Positions 1 to 8,600 of a stretch of 64,000 nt of DNA are shown here, in pieces. Source of the stretch: Gemmatimonadota bacterium. GTDB lineage: Bacteria; Gemmatimonadota; Gemmatimonadetes; Longimicrobiales; Gaopeijiaceae. The stretch lies in contig JAJDXG010000020.1 in NCBI GenBank assembly GCA_022823365.1, positions 1-64,000 of the forward strand. Direction: 5' to 3'. The notes beneath the pieces are model-generated. The model had not been told where the DNA came from. It searched no databases and worked only from the letters and a program-made list of their open reading frames with translations. The translations under genes and the position numbers were made by a program. Position 1 is the stretch's first letter; every line of letters begins with the position of its first letter.

Positions 1-214
1 GGGCGGGGCGCGAAGCTTCGGGTGCCGGCGCGGGGCGCGCGGGCTCGGGCGCAGCGGTTGGCGACAGGCCCCGCACCGCCGCCTCCTTCGCGAAAACCGA
101 GCCCCAATGGGCGGACACCGAGTCGGGGTCGGCCAGATATCGTTGGAACAGCTCCTCGACGTATCCGGCGTTCGGTCCACTGAATAGTTCGGACGAGGGC
201 ATGGGTTGAGACAT
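1..214 (-). CDS. sucA: 2-oxoglutarate dehydrogenase E1 component, N-terminal part (cut by window edge)
   Basis: The reverse strand from the ATG at 214 reads MSQPMPSSELFSGPNAGYVE and then an ELFQRYLADPDSV stretch. This is the hallmark N-terminal segment of the thiamine-diphosphate E1 subunit of 2-oxoglutarate dehydrogenase, which binds the E2 core and decarboxylates 2-oxoglutarate in the TCA cycle. After it comes a Pro/Ala-rich linker that runs off the left edge, so only about 71 codons are visible and no catalytic residues are seen. The gene is divergent from pgeF. An internal Met at residue 5 is an alternative start. The family call rests on the very conserved N-terminal motif. Confidence 0.8.
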   Translation of the reverse strand, partial: MSQPMPSSELFSGPNAGYVEELFQRYLADPDSVSAHWGSVFAKEAAVRGLSPTAAPEPARPAPAPEASRPA

Positions 215-368
215 CTTACCGTGCGGACAGCAGCGTTGGAGGGAGTGGAAGATAACCGGAACACCTTCCAAGTTGTACGGATCGCGCGCCCGCCCCTCTC
301 ACTATTCCGGAGAGAGCTTGCCCCATCCGCAGCCAGCCGCCCGCCCGGACCGCGAACCCGCACGGCGG

Positions 369-1289
369 GTGACCGAGGAGATACGGCCTGGGCGAATTCC
401 CCTGCGCGTGCACCCCGAGTGGGCGCGCGCCTTTCCGTGGGTCGTTCAGGGGACCACGGTGCGCGCCGGCGGCGAAGCCCGCGACGGGGGCCGCGACCGC
501 GCCGCCCGCACCCGCACGGGACCTACCCGCGCCGGCCACCATCCGACCGCCGGAGCCGATGGCGGAACGGGCGAAGACGCCGACTTCGGACTCTTCACGG
601 GCGCGCCCGCGGGCGCCGTCATGAACCGGTGGGAATCTCTGGCGGAGGACACGGGATGCGGCAGCATGGTGCACGCCCGCCAGGTCCACGGGCGCGCGGT
701 CACCCTGCACGAGGCGACCCCGCCAGGTCTCCTCCTGGTGCCGCCCTGCGACGGGCACGCCACGCGGCAGGCCGGGACATTGCTCGCGGTCTCCGTGGCC
801 GACTGCGTGCCCGTCTTCGTGGTCGCGCCGCGCGCCCGCGCCGTGATGCTGCTGCACGCGGGCTGGCGGGGGGTCGCGGGCGGCATCCTGGAAGCGGGCC
901 TCGCGATGCTGGAACGGGACTTCGGAGCCCACGCGCGCGAGGCCCACATGCACATGGGGCCAGCCATCTGCGGGCGCTGTTACGAGGTGGGCCGGGAGGT
1001 ACACGAGGCGCTGGGGCTGCCCCGGCCGGCTTCCCGCGGCCAGCCGGTCGATCTCCGGCGCGTGCTGGTCGACCGGGCCCTCGCCGCCGGCGCCGATCCC
1101 GCACACCTGACGACCTCCTCGTTTTGCACCCGGTGCGCGGACGCGCCATTCTTCTCGCACAGAGGCGGGGACGCCGGGCGCCAGATCGCGGTGCTGGGCA
1201 TCACTCCGGACGACTTCGGATCCCCGGGAGGGGAATGGCTCGACGACCATCGCCGGGAGCGGGACCGGCAGCCCGTGGAAGACCGCTAG
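369..1289 (+). CDS. pgeF: YfiH/PgeF-family purine nucleoside phosphorylase (multicopper polyphenol oxidase fold)
   Basis: Proteins of this family (PF02578, formerly 'laccase domain') are cytoplasmic purine nucleoside phosphorylases or adenosine deaminases, also linked to peptidoglycan editing. The signature blocks appear in order: VHARQVHG, an ADCVPV block with the zinc-site Cys, HAGWRG with the zinc-site His, GPAICGRCYEVG, and a C-terminal FFSHR followed by GRQIAVLGI. I placed the start at the GTG at 369, where TEEIRPGRIPLRVHPEW begins family-like sequence. A TTG at 273 in the same frame would add 32 Arg/Pro-rich residues with no family resemblance. The product is about 306 residues, somewhat longer than usual because of an Arg/Gly-rich insert near residues 30-70. 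The stop codon overlaps the next GTG. Confidence 0.82.
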   Translation: MTEEIRPGRIPLRVHPEWARAFPWVVQGTTVRAGGEARDGGRDRAARTRTGPTRAGHHPTAGADGGTGEDADFGLFTGAPAGAVMNRWESLAEDTGCGSMVHARQVHGRAVTLHEATPPGLLLVPPCDGHATRQAGTLLAVSVADCVPVFVVAPRARAVMLLHAGWRGVAGGILEAGLAMLERDFGAHAREAHMHMGPAICGRCYEVGREVHEALGLPRPASRGQPVDLRRVLVDRALAAGADPAHLTTSSFCTRCADAPFFSHRGGDAGRQIAVLGITPDDFGSPGGEWLDDHRRERDRQPVEDR

Positions 1290-1555
1290 TGGACCGCTCC
1301 TTGCAGGACTTGCGCGCGGACCCCTCGGTGGGCCTCTGCTCGGTGTGCGCGCACAGCAGGGTGACGGGAAACCGGAGAGGCTCCATCTTCTGGCTCTGCC
1401 GGCTCTCGGCCGAGGATGCGCGCTTCCGTCGCTACCCGCGCCTCCCGGTGGCGCGTTGCGCGGGATTCGAGCACGCCGCGGACGGACGGATGGACGAGGA
1501 CCGCAAGGACCGGGAGCCACAGGCTCCAGACAGCGCAGACCAGCAACCAAACTGA
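1289..1555 (+). CDS. Small cysteine-rich (zinc-ribbon-like) protein
   Basis: An 88-codon frame starts at a GTG that overlaps the pgeF stop by one base, which suggests translational coupling. Visible features are CSVCAHS, then a Cys in FWLCRLS, then YPRLPVARCAGFE. This C-x2-C-x(~17)-C-x(~18)-C pattern with a Y-P-x-L-P-V core recurs in short uncharacterised bacterial proteins and looks like a metal-binding ribbon. The last 30 residues are charged and probably disordered. I do not know its function. Overlap with pgeF and close spacing to the OsmC gene (16 bases) suggest one transcript. Confidence 0.6.
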   Translation: MDRSLQDLRADPSVGLCSVCAHSRVTGNRRGSIFWLCRLSAEDARFRRYPRLPVARCAGFEHAADGRMDEDRKDREPQAPDSADQQPN

Positions 1556-1571
1556 ACCGGGAGACCCGGAA

Positions 1572-2045
1572 ATGAGCGAACCGTTCTACGTGTCCAGAGT
1601 GGAATTCGAGAAGGTGGCCGGCGCGCGCAGGCGCGGGCGGCTTCCTGCCGGAGCCACGGTCGAACTCGGCGTCCACGGGCCGGTCAAGAGCCACTACCGG
1701 CTCGATGCCGAGCCGGATCAGCCCCTCGCCGTGGACTACGTCGTCGCCGCCGCGGGCGGGTGACTGCTCGGAACCCTCAACGGCGCACTGGAGGTGCGCG
1801 GGATCAGCCTCACCCCGGACCAGATCAGCGCCCGGGCCGAAGGCTTCAACGAGATGGCGGGCAGGCTGCCGGTGCTCAGGCGCATTCACGTTCACTACCG
1901 GCTCTCGATCCCCGAGGGGTCGCGCGCGCCCACCGACCGGGCCCTCGCCAGCCATGTCGACAAGTGCCCCACGGCCGCAAGCCTGCGGGACGCCATCGAC
2001 ATCACCTGGAGCGCGGACATCGTCGAACACGCCGCCGACGCGTGA
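1572..2045 (+). CDS. OsmC-family peroxidase with in-frame TGA at the peroxidatic Cys position; candidate selenoprotein
   Basis: From the ATG at 1572 the frame reads 63 codons, meets TGA at 1761-1763 and continues without another stop to 2045. The two halves join into one 157-residue OsmC-like protein: residues before the TGA end DYVVAAAGG and residues after begin LLGTLNGALE. In OsmC proteins the residue after this A-x-G-G is the peroxidatic cysteine. The second catalytic Cys is present at residue 132 in HVDKCPTAASL, and the spacing from residue 64 is 68, close to the 66 between Cys59 and Cys125 of E. coli OsmC. OsmC-like selenoproteins are known from marine metagenome surveys. The protein would reduce organic or lipid hydroperoxides in the cytoplasm. 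Upstream CGGGAGACCCGGAA gives a plausible ribosome site. Alternatives are a nonsense mutation or a sequencing error changing TGC to TGA. No selA, selB or tRNA-Sec lies in this window. Confidence 0.75.
1764..1802 (+). promoter_or_regulatory. SECIS-like hairpin directly after the in-frame TGA
   Basis: A perfect 6-bp stem, GCGCAC (1783-1788) with GTGCGC (1794-1799), closes a 5-base loop TGGAG. CCC (1774-1776) can add a lower stem with GGG (1800-1802) around a 6-base bulge. The loop begins 25 bases after the TGA and its second base is G. Both fit the usual bacterial SECIS rules (loop about 16-37 bases from UGA, a G in the first two loop positions). Such hairpins are not rare in GC-rich DNA, so this is supportive only. 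Confidence 0.5.
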
Positions 2046-2078
2046 TCGTCGCCGCCCCCGCATCGCCTGAGCGAGCCC

Positions 2079-3647
2079 GTGCCTGAGCTGCTGGCGCAGA
2101 CGATCATCGGCCTCTCCCTGGCGGTGCTGGCCCTGCTGCTGCCGTTCGCCGCTCACCGGACGTATCTGTTGCTGCTCAGCCGCCGTCCGCCCCCGGAGCT
2201 GCCGCGCGGGTGGTCCGGCCGTTTGCCGCCGGTCACCGTCCAGCTTCCCCTGTACAACGAGGCCCCGGTCGCCCGCAGGGTCATCGACGCCGCCTGCTCG
2301 CTCGACTATCCGGCGCGCGCCCTGGAGATCCAGGTGCTGGACGACTCCACCGACGAGACCGTGGAGCTCGTTGCCCGGCGGGTGGCGTGGTGGCGGGCGC
2401 GGGGCGTGAACGTGTGCCACATCCGCCGCCGGGAGCGCTCGGGCTTCAAGGCGGGCGCCCTGGCCGCGGGCGTGCGCCGCGCCCAGGGCGAGTTTCTGCT
2501 CGTGCTGGACTCCGACTTCGTGCCCGAGCCGGATCTCGTGAGGAAGCTGCTGCCCCCCTTCCGGCTGCCCCGGGTGGGGATGGTTCAGGCCCGCTGGGAT
2601 CATCTCAACGAAGACGCCAACTGGCTCACCCGCGCCCAGAGCCTCCTTCTCGACGGCCACTTCTTCTTCGAGCACGGCGGACGCTACCGGGGGGGGCTCT
2701 TCTTCAACTTCAACGGCACCGCGGGCATGTGGCGCCGCGAATGCCTCGAGGACGCGGGGGGGTGGCAGGCGGACACCCTCACCGAGGATCTCGACATCAG
2801 CTACCGCGCGCAGATGCGGGGATGGCGCTTCGTCTTCCTCGAGGACATCGGGGTTCCCGCGGAGCTTCCGGACCAGACCGGCGCTTTCGAAATCCAGCAG
2901 CGGCGATGGTCTCAGGGCGGGATTCAGACGGCGCGCAAGCTCCTGCCGGAACTGCTGCGCGGGCCCTGGCCGCTCTCGGTGAAGAAGGAGGCTGTGATCC
3001 ATCTGTGCGGACACATCGCCTATCCGCTTACGCTGCTCCTCGGACTCCTGATCTATCCCTCCGCCCTGGCCCGGCGCGCGCTCGGCGGGGAGGAGTTCCT
3101 CTTCATCGATCTGGTCATCTTCTTTCTGGCCACCATTCCCTTCGTCATCTACTACGCAGCCGCGGGCCGCAAGCGGAACCGCCCCTGGGGCGACCTGGTG
3201 CCCGCGGTGGCCGTGACCCTGGCCACGGGCGTCGGGTTGACGGCGCCGGCGACGCGGGCTGTGCTGCGCGGCCTGGCCGGCCGCCGGGACAGCTTCGCGC
3301 GAACGCCCAAGAAGGGCAGCGGCGGGGTTTTTCGCGAACGGCCGGGAAGCCAGACCCCGGACACCCTCTTCAAGCTGGCCATGGCGATGGTGATGAGCCT
3401 GTTCGTGGGCGCCGCGATGCAGGCTCAGCTATACGCGTCGATCCCGTTCCTCATGCTCTTCGCGGTGGGCTACTGGAGCCTGGGAGTCGGCGGCCTGAAG
3501 CGCTTCGGAACCGAGCCGCGCATCCCACAGCAGCAGCGCGTAGAAGGGCAGCCAGAGAAGGAGAACCGTCCAGAGGGGCCTCGGCCACTCGCCGGTCTCG
3601 AGGTACGGACCCAGACCCAGGTACGTGACGAATGCGAGGCCGCCTAG
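2079..3647 (+). CDS. Family 2 glycosyltransferase, cellulose-synthase-like, membrane
   Basis: A processive-type GT2 of 522 residues. It has an N-terminal membrane helix (about residues 5-30). The cytoplasmic GT-A domain shows VQLPLYNE, Asp88-Asp89 in VLDDSTDE, the DSD metal motif at 144-146, catalytic TED at 235-237 and Q-x-x-R-W around 274-277. At least three C-terminal membrane segments follow. This order is typical of beta-glucan or hydroxylated-chain synthases that polymerise from a nucleotide sugar across the inner membrane; the substrate is not predictable. The start is GTG at 2079. The last 70 or so codons overlap, in antisense, the convergent GT87-like gene. The final membrane helix (about residues 449-470) lies within the overlap and the tail after it is hydrophilic and probably dispensable. 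Confidence 0.83.
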   Translation: MPELLAQTIIGLSLAVLALLLPFAAHRTYLLLLSRRPPPELPRGWSGRLPPVTVQLPLYNEAPVARRVIDAACSLDYPARALEIQVLDDSTDETVELVARRVAWWRARGVNVCHIRRRERSGFKAGALAAGVRRAQGEFLLVLDSDFVPEPDLVRKLLPPFRLPRVGMVQARWDHLNEDANWLTRAQSLLLDGHFFFEHGGRYRGGLFFNFNGTAGMWRRECLEDAGGWQADTLTEDLDISYRAQMRGWRFVFLEDIGVPAELPDQTGAFEIQQRRWSQGGIQTARKLLPELLRGPWPLSVKKEAVIHLCGHIAYPLTLLLGLLIYPSALARRALGGEEFLFIDLVIFFLATIPFVIYYAAAGRKRNRPWGDLVPAVAVTLATGVGLTAPATRAVLRGLAGRRDSFARTPKKGSGGVFRERPGSQTPDTLFKLAMAMVMSLFVGAAMQAQLYASIPFLMLFAVGYWSLGVGGLKRFGTEPRIPQQQRVEGQPEKENRPEGPRPLAGLEVRTQTQVRDECEAA

Positions 3648-4868
3648 CAGGATCCAGGCGCGGTTCCGGCGCAGGGCCGCGAAGGGCAGGATCCAGAGCG
3701 CGTACCAGGGATGGAAGGTCGGCGACAGCAGCAGCCCGGCTCCGAGGATCCAGAAGAGAGCCCGCTCCGCGTCGAGGTTCCTGAATGTCGCCCAGGCCAC
3801 GACGGCGAGCACGAGCACGCCAGACAGGTAGCGGGGCGCGCTCGAGCCCGGCACAACCGCTTCGATGACGGCAAAGGCCCCCTCGTAGGCGCGCCAGTGC
3901 TCCGCATAGGTGGCGAGACCGGCCCAGAGGGAGGATCCCGCTTCGAGATAGGGGAGATGGAAGAGGACCAGGACCACGGCGCACGCCGCCGCCACACGCA
4001 CCCCGTAACGGCGGATGAGCGCCGGAAGCGCGACGATGGGAGCGAACTTGGTGAGGGTCGCGAGGGCCAGCACCGCGCCCATCGTCCAGGGCGCCCACGA
4101 CCTCAATGCGAAGCCCTGACGGGCGGAAACGGGATCGGCGTCGCCGGAAACGGGATCGGTACCGGGCTCGTCCGGGGAACCGTGAACGGACCCGGCGCCG
4201 CGCGCGGACAGGGCGAGGAAAACCAGGACCACGAGCAGAAGGATGCCGAGGGACTCGAAGTGGCCGCTCCAGGCCGTTTCGACCACCAGCAACGGCGACC
4301 AGGCGAAGAGCACGAGGGTCCCGGGAACGGAGCGCCCGGTCCGGCGGGCTATCTTTGCGAGCAGCAGGCAGGCAGCCAGATCGGCGAGCGTCCACAGCAC
4401 CTTGAGCGCCATCAGCGACCCGCCGGCGAGCGCGCCCGCCGCAAATACCACCTGCGCGAAGGGCGGGTAGATGGTGGAGACGGACGGGTTGTTGATGCGC
4501 GCGTGCCAAGCGGTGCGAATCGATTCGAGTTCGGGCGCATCGGGGGGGTACAGGTACGGGTTGATGCCCGCCAACTGCACGTGTCCGTCCCAGAGGTAGC
4601 GGTAGATGTCGTCGGACAGAAAAGGAACACAGGGGAGTAGAACCACCCGGAAGAGGATGGCGAAGCCCCAGATGATGCGGATGTCGACACGCCCGTCGAA
4701 CGCGGCGGACGCCGCCGCCCAGTAGACCGCGAACGCACCCGCAAGGAGCGCAAGGCGTGGAAACGGAACCCCGGCTTCGGGCCACCAGCCCGCAGCTGCC
4801 AGAAAAACGAGTTCCAGAAGGCCCAGCACGATCAGCGTCCGCGCGCCCACGCCCGGCAGCCGGCTCAC
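3429..4868 (-). CDS. GT87/DUF2029-like polyprenyl-phosphate-dependent membrane glycosyltransferase
   Basis: A 479-residue, very hydrophobic protein with about ten predicted membrane helices. The motif SDDIYRYLWDGHVQLAGINPY in the first periplasmic loop, split here for length, resembles GT-C mannosyltransferases that use polyprenyl-phosphate sugars. Further markers are NNPSVSTIYPPFAQ and SPTFHPWYALWILPF. It probably transfers a hexose to a lipid or glycan on the periplasmic side. The GTG start at 4868 is preceded by AGGAG at good spacing. It is divergent from the DPM1-like GT2 at 4899, which could make the lipid-linked donor it uses; that link is inference. Its 3' end overlaps the convergent GT2 gene by 219 bases. 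Confidence 0.72.
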   Translation of the reverse strand: MSRLPGVGARTLIVLGLLELVFLAAAGWWPEAGVPFPRLALLAGAFAVYWAAASAAFDGRVDIRIIWGFAILFRVVLLPCVPFLSDDIYRYLWDGHVQLAGINPYLYPPDAPELESIRTAWHARINNPSVSTIYPPFAQVVFAAGALAGGSLMALKVLWTLADLAACLLLAKIARRTGRSVPGTLVLFAWSPLLVVETAWSGHFESLGILLLVVLVFLALSARGAGSVHGSPDEPGTDPVSGDADPVSARQGFALRSWAPWTMGAVLALATLTKFAPIVALPALIRRYGVRVAAACAVVLVLFHLPYLEAGSSLWAGLATYAEHWRAYEGAFAVIEAVVPGSSAPRYLSGVLVLAVVAWATFRNLDAERALFWILGAGLLLSPTFHPWYALWILPFAALRRNRAWILLGGLAFVTYLGLGPYLETGEWPRPLWTVLLLWLPFYALLLWDARLGSEALQAADSQAPVAHREEHEERDRRV

Positions 4869-4898
4869 CGTTCCCGCGCTCCTGACGGCCCGCCCGCC

Positions 4899-5633
4899 AT
4901 GTCTCCTTCCACGCCACCCCCGGCATCCCCCGTCACCGGCCGCGTGGCCGTGCTCATCCCCGCGCTCGACGAGGAGCCGACCATCGCGTCGGTGATGCGC
5001 GCGCTCCCGGCCGGGCTGGTCGACGAAATCGTGGTGGCGGACAACGGCTCGCGGGACGCCACCCCGCGCATCGCGCGCGAACTGGGGGCGGTCGTGGTGA
5101 CCGAGCCGCGCCTGGGATACGGCTCCGCCTGCCTGGCCGGCATGCGGCACCTGGCCCGGCGGCCTCCGGATATCGTCGTCTTCCTGGACGCGGACGGGAG
5201 CGACGATCCCTCCGGGTTGGCGCGGCTGATCGAGCCCATCCGCTCGGGCGCGGCCGACATGGTGCTGGGGGTGCGCACCGGCGATCCGCCCGGCGTGCCG
5301 CTGCACGCGCGCATGGGCAACCAGGTCGTGCTCATGTGCGCGCGCCTCCTCTTCGGCCTTCGCTTCCGCGACATGCCTCCCTTCCGCGCCATTCGCTACG
5401 ATCGCCTGTGCGAACTGCACATGGATGACCGCGACTGGGGCTGGACCCTTCAGATGCAGATCCGTGCCGGCCGGCTCCGCCAGCGCATCGTCGAGATCGA
5501 CGTCCCGTACACTCGCCGGGCGGGGGGTGTTTCCAAGATCAGCGGCACACTGAGCGGTTCTCTCAAGGCCGGCGCCAAGATGTTCTACACTCTCGCCCGC
5601 GAGAGATTGATGCCCGTGAGACAATACAGATGA
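4899..5633 (+). CDS. Family 2 glycosyltransferase, dolichyl/polyprenyl-phosphate mannose synthase-like
   Basis: A 244-residue soluble GT2: VLIPALDEE at the N terminus, VVADNGSRD, then FLDADGSDDP with the metal-binding DAD, and HARMGNQVV further on. Length and motifs fit the DPM1/undecaprenyl-phosphate glycosyltransferase group without C-terminal membrane helices. These make lipid-linked sugar donors at the inner face of the cytoplasmic membrane. The gene is divergent from the GT87-like transferase, and its stop codon overlaps the ATG of the next gene (ATGA at 5630-5633), so it is probably co-translated with glutamate dehydrogenase. That pairing is odd metabolically. Confidence 0.78.
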   Translation: MSPSTPPPASPVTGRVAVLIPALDEEPTIASVMRALPAGLVDEIVVADNGSRDATPRIARELGAVVVTEPRLGYGSACLAGMRHLARRPPDIVVFLDADGSDDPSGLARLIEPIRSGAADMVLGVRTGDPPGVPLHARMGNQVVLMCARLLFGLRFRDMPPFRAIRYDRLCELHMDDRDWGWTLQMQIRAGRLRQRIVEIDVPYTRRAGGVSKISGTLSGSLKAGAKMFYTLARERLMPVRQYR

Positions 5634-8600
5634 ACGACACCGATACCCGGATCATGCCCCGCGCGCGGGACACATCATCCGTCATCGACGACGTCCGCAG
5701 CCGCCTCAGGCGCATCCTCCCCTATGGGGACGCCGATCTCGCGGCGGACTTCGCGGGGCTCTTCCTCGCCAGAGCGCCCGCCCTCTATCTCCGCGAACGG
5801 AACCCGGTGGAGCTCGCGCGGCTGACGGCGGACGCCTTCGCCTTCCTGCAGGAGAGCCGTCCGGACCGGGTGGACGTGCGCGTCTTCAACCCCGCCGGCG
5901 AGCCCGGAGGGCGGCGGGCTCCCGTGACCGTCATCCGCACCAACGTGGGCGAGCGCCCGTTCATCGTCGACTCGATCCGCGAGCACCTGCACTCGCGCGA
6001 TCTCACCATCGAGCACTTCATCTACCCGCTCCTGGGGATCGTGCGCCGCGAGGGCCGCATTCTGCGCATCGTGCCGCCCGCCGACGCGGAGGAGCGGGAA
6101 TCGCTCATCCACTGCGAGATCTCGCGCGTGACCGATCCCGCTCTCCTCCAGTCGCTTCAGGAGGAACTCGAGCAGCGGCTCGAGGACGTGGTGCGCGCGA
6201 CCGACGACTTCCGGCCCATGCTGGCTGCGCTGGACGGGTCCATGAAGAGGCTCGGGACCCGCGCCCGCGAGCTGCCCGACCTCGCCGGCGAACTCGACGA
6301 GATCCGGGCCTTCCTCGCCTGGCTGCGCGACGACGGCTTCGTCTTTCTGGGGCACCGGCGCTACGACATCACGGGCGACCCGGACACCGGCGAGCCCCAC
6401 GTGATGGTGGAGCGCGGTTCCGGCCTCGGCATCCTGCGTGACGAAGGGCGTTCGGGTTACGTGAACCCGGTTCCCCTGGCATCCATGCCCGGCACCCTGC
6501 GGCAGCTCCTCGCCGACGGCCCCCTGCTGCTCATCGGCAAGACCAACGCCCGTTCCACCGTGCACCGGCTGGCGCACATGGACTACATCGGCGTCAAGAA
6601 GCTGGATGCCGAGGGGCGGCAGGTGGGAGAGGAACGCTTTCTCGGGCTCTTCACCTCGAAGGCGTACGGCGACCATGCGGACCGGATCCCCATCCTGCGC
6701 CAGAAACTGCGCTGGATCCTCGAAGATGCCGGGGCTGAGAAGGGAGCCCACGACTACAAGGAGATCAACACGATCTTCAACTCGATGCCGAAGGAGGAGC
6801 TCTTCCTCGGTTCGGCGCGGGAAATCGCCAGGGACGTCAGAACGGCGCTGACCTCGTACCACACCACGGGGGTTCAGGTGACCCGCCGGGAGGACCGGCT
6901 CCGGCGGGGCGCGTCGTTCATGGTCATCATCCCTCGCGAGAAGTTCTCGGCCAAGGCGCGCAAGGCGATCGAGACGGCGTTCGTGAACCTCCTCGACGGC
7001 GAAGTCCTGAACTATCATCTGGCGATGGGCGGCGGAGAGCAGGCCCGGCTCCACTTCTACCTGCGCGTGCGCCCCGAGCTGCTGGACGTGGTCACCGACG
7101 TCGAGCTCAAGCGGCTCGTGCAGGAACTCACCCGCGACTGGACCGACCGGGTGGGCGACGAACTGGGACAGGTCAGGGCGCGGGACGAGGCGCGCCGGCT
7201 CGCCCACCGCTACGCCGCCGGCTTCGGCGCGGACTACCGGGCCGTAGCCGACCCCGACGCGGCCGCCCGCGACATCCTGCAACTGGAGGCGATGGTCGCC
7301 GACGGGCGCAGCCTTTCCATCGCGCTCTCCAACCCCGGGGAAAGTGTCCTGGCGCCGGGCGACCGGGTGACCGAGCTTCGCCTCTACCGGCTCGGGCCTC
7401 GCCTCGTGCTCTCGGACTTCATGCCCATCCTCGAGAACGCGGGGCTGCGCGTGATCGCGGAAAACCCGGCCCAGCTCCGGGGATCCGGAGTGCCCGAAGG
7501 CGCGGTCCACACCTTCGCCGTGCAGACCTCCGGCAAGTCTCCGCTCGATCTCCGGAAGGTCGGTCCCGTCCTTGTGGACACCATTCTGGCAGTGAGCGCG
7601 GGCGATGCCACCAACGACCGGCTCAACGCCCTGGTGCCCACCGCGCGCCTGGCGTGGAGGGAAGTGGAGGTGCTGCGGGCCTACGCGAGCTACGGCTTCC
7701 AGCTCGGCGCGGTGCCGAGCCGGGACTCCATCGTCGATGCTCTCCTCAACTATCCCCGCATCGCCCGGCTGCTCTTCGGCCTGTTCGAGGCCCGCTTCCA
7801 TCCGCGGGAACGGGCACGGGATCGCCGGCAGGCCGGCATGGACGCAATGCGCGCGAAGCTGCTCGCCGCCCTGGACGACGTCTACCTGCTGAGCGACGAC
7901 CGCGCCCTGCGCCATCTGCTGACGCTGATCGAAGCCACCGTGCGCACGAACTACTACGCGACCGGGGGGAGCACGCCGACGCGGCGGTCGGGGGGCGTTC
8001 CCTACATGTCGTTCAAGGTGATGGCGCGCGCGCTGACCTCGCTGACCCGCACCAGTCTCCTCTTCGAGGCGTGGGTGCGGTCGGCGCGGATGGAGGGCGT
8101 GCACCTGCGGGGCGCGCGCGTCGCCCGGGGAGGCATCCGCTACAGCGACCGCCCGGACGACTTCCGCACCGAGGTGCTGGGGCTGGCGGAAACCCAGATC
8201 GTCAAGAACTCCGTGATCGTCCCCGCCGGCTCCAAGGGCGGCTTCGTCATTCTCGACCAGCCGTCCCTGTCGGTGGCCACCCGCAGTGAGGTCGAACGGC
8301 AGTACCGGACCCTCATGCGGGGGCTCCTCGACCTGACCGACAACCTGGACGCGGGCACGCCGGTCCCCCCCGACGACGTGGTGCGCTACGACGACCCCGA
8401 TCCCTACCTGGTGGTGGCCGCCGACAAGGGTACCGCCGGCTTCTCCGACATCGCCAACGCGGTCGCGGGCGACTACGGCTTCTGGCTGGACGACGCCTTC
8501 GCCTCCGGAGGCTCCAACGGATACGACCACAAGGAGCTGTCGATCACCGCGCGCGGCGCGTGGGAGTGCGTGAAGCGCCACTTCCGGGAGATGGGCAAGG

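Noticed and set aside
1761..1763. Treating the OsmC gene as two separate short genes
   Set aside because: Both parts are in one frame and together make a full-length OsmC domain; neither half is a domain by itself.
216..3014. Very long antisense open frame across pgeF, OsmC and GT2 genes
   Set aside because: It is a GC-rich shadow of plus-strand genes with recognisable motifs; its translation is Arg/Pro/Gly-rich with no domain.
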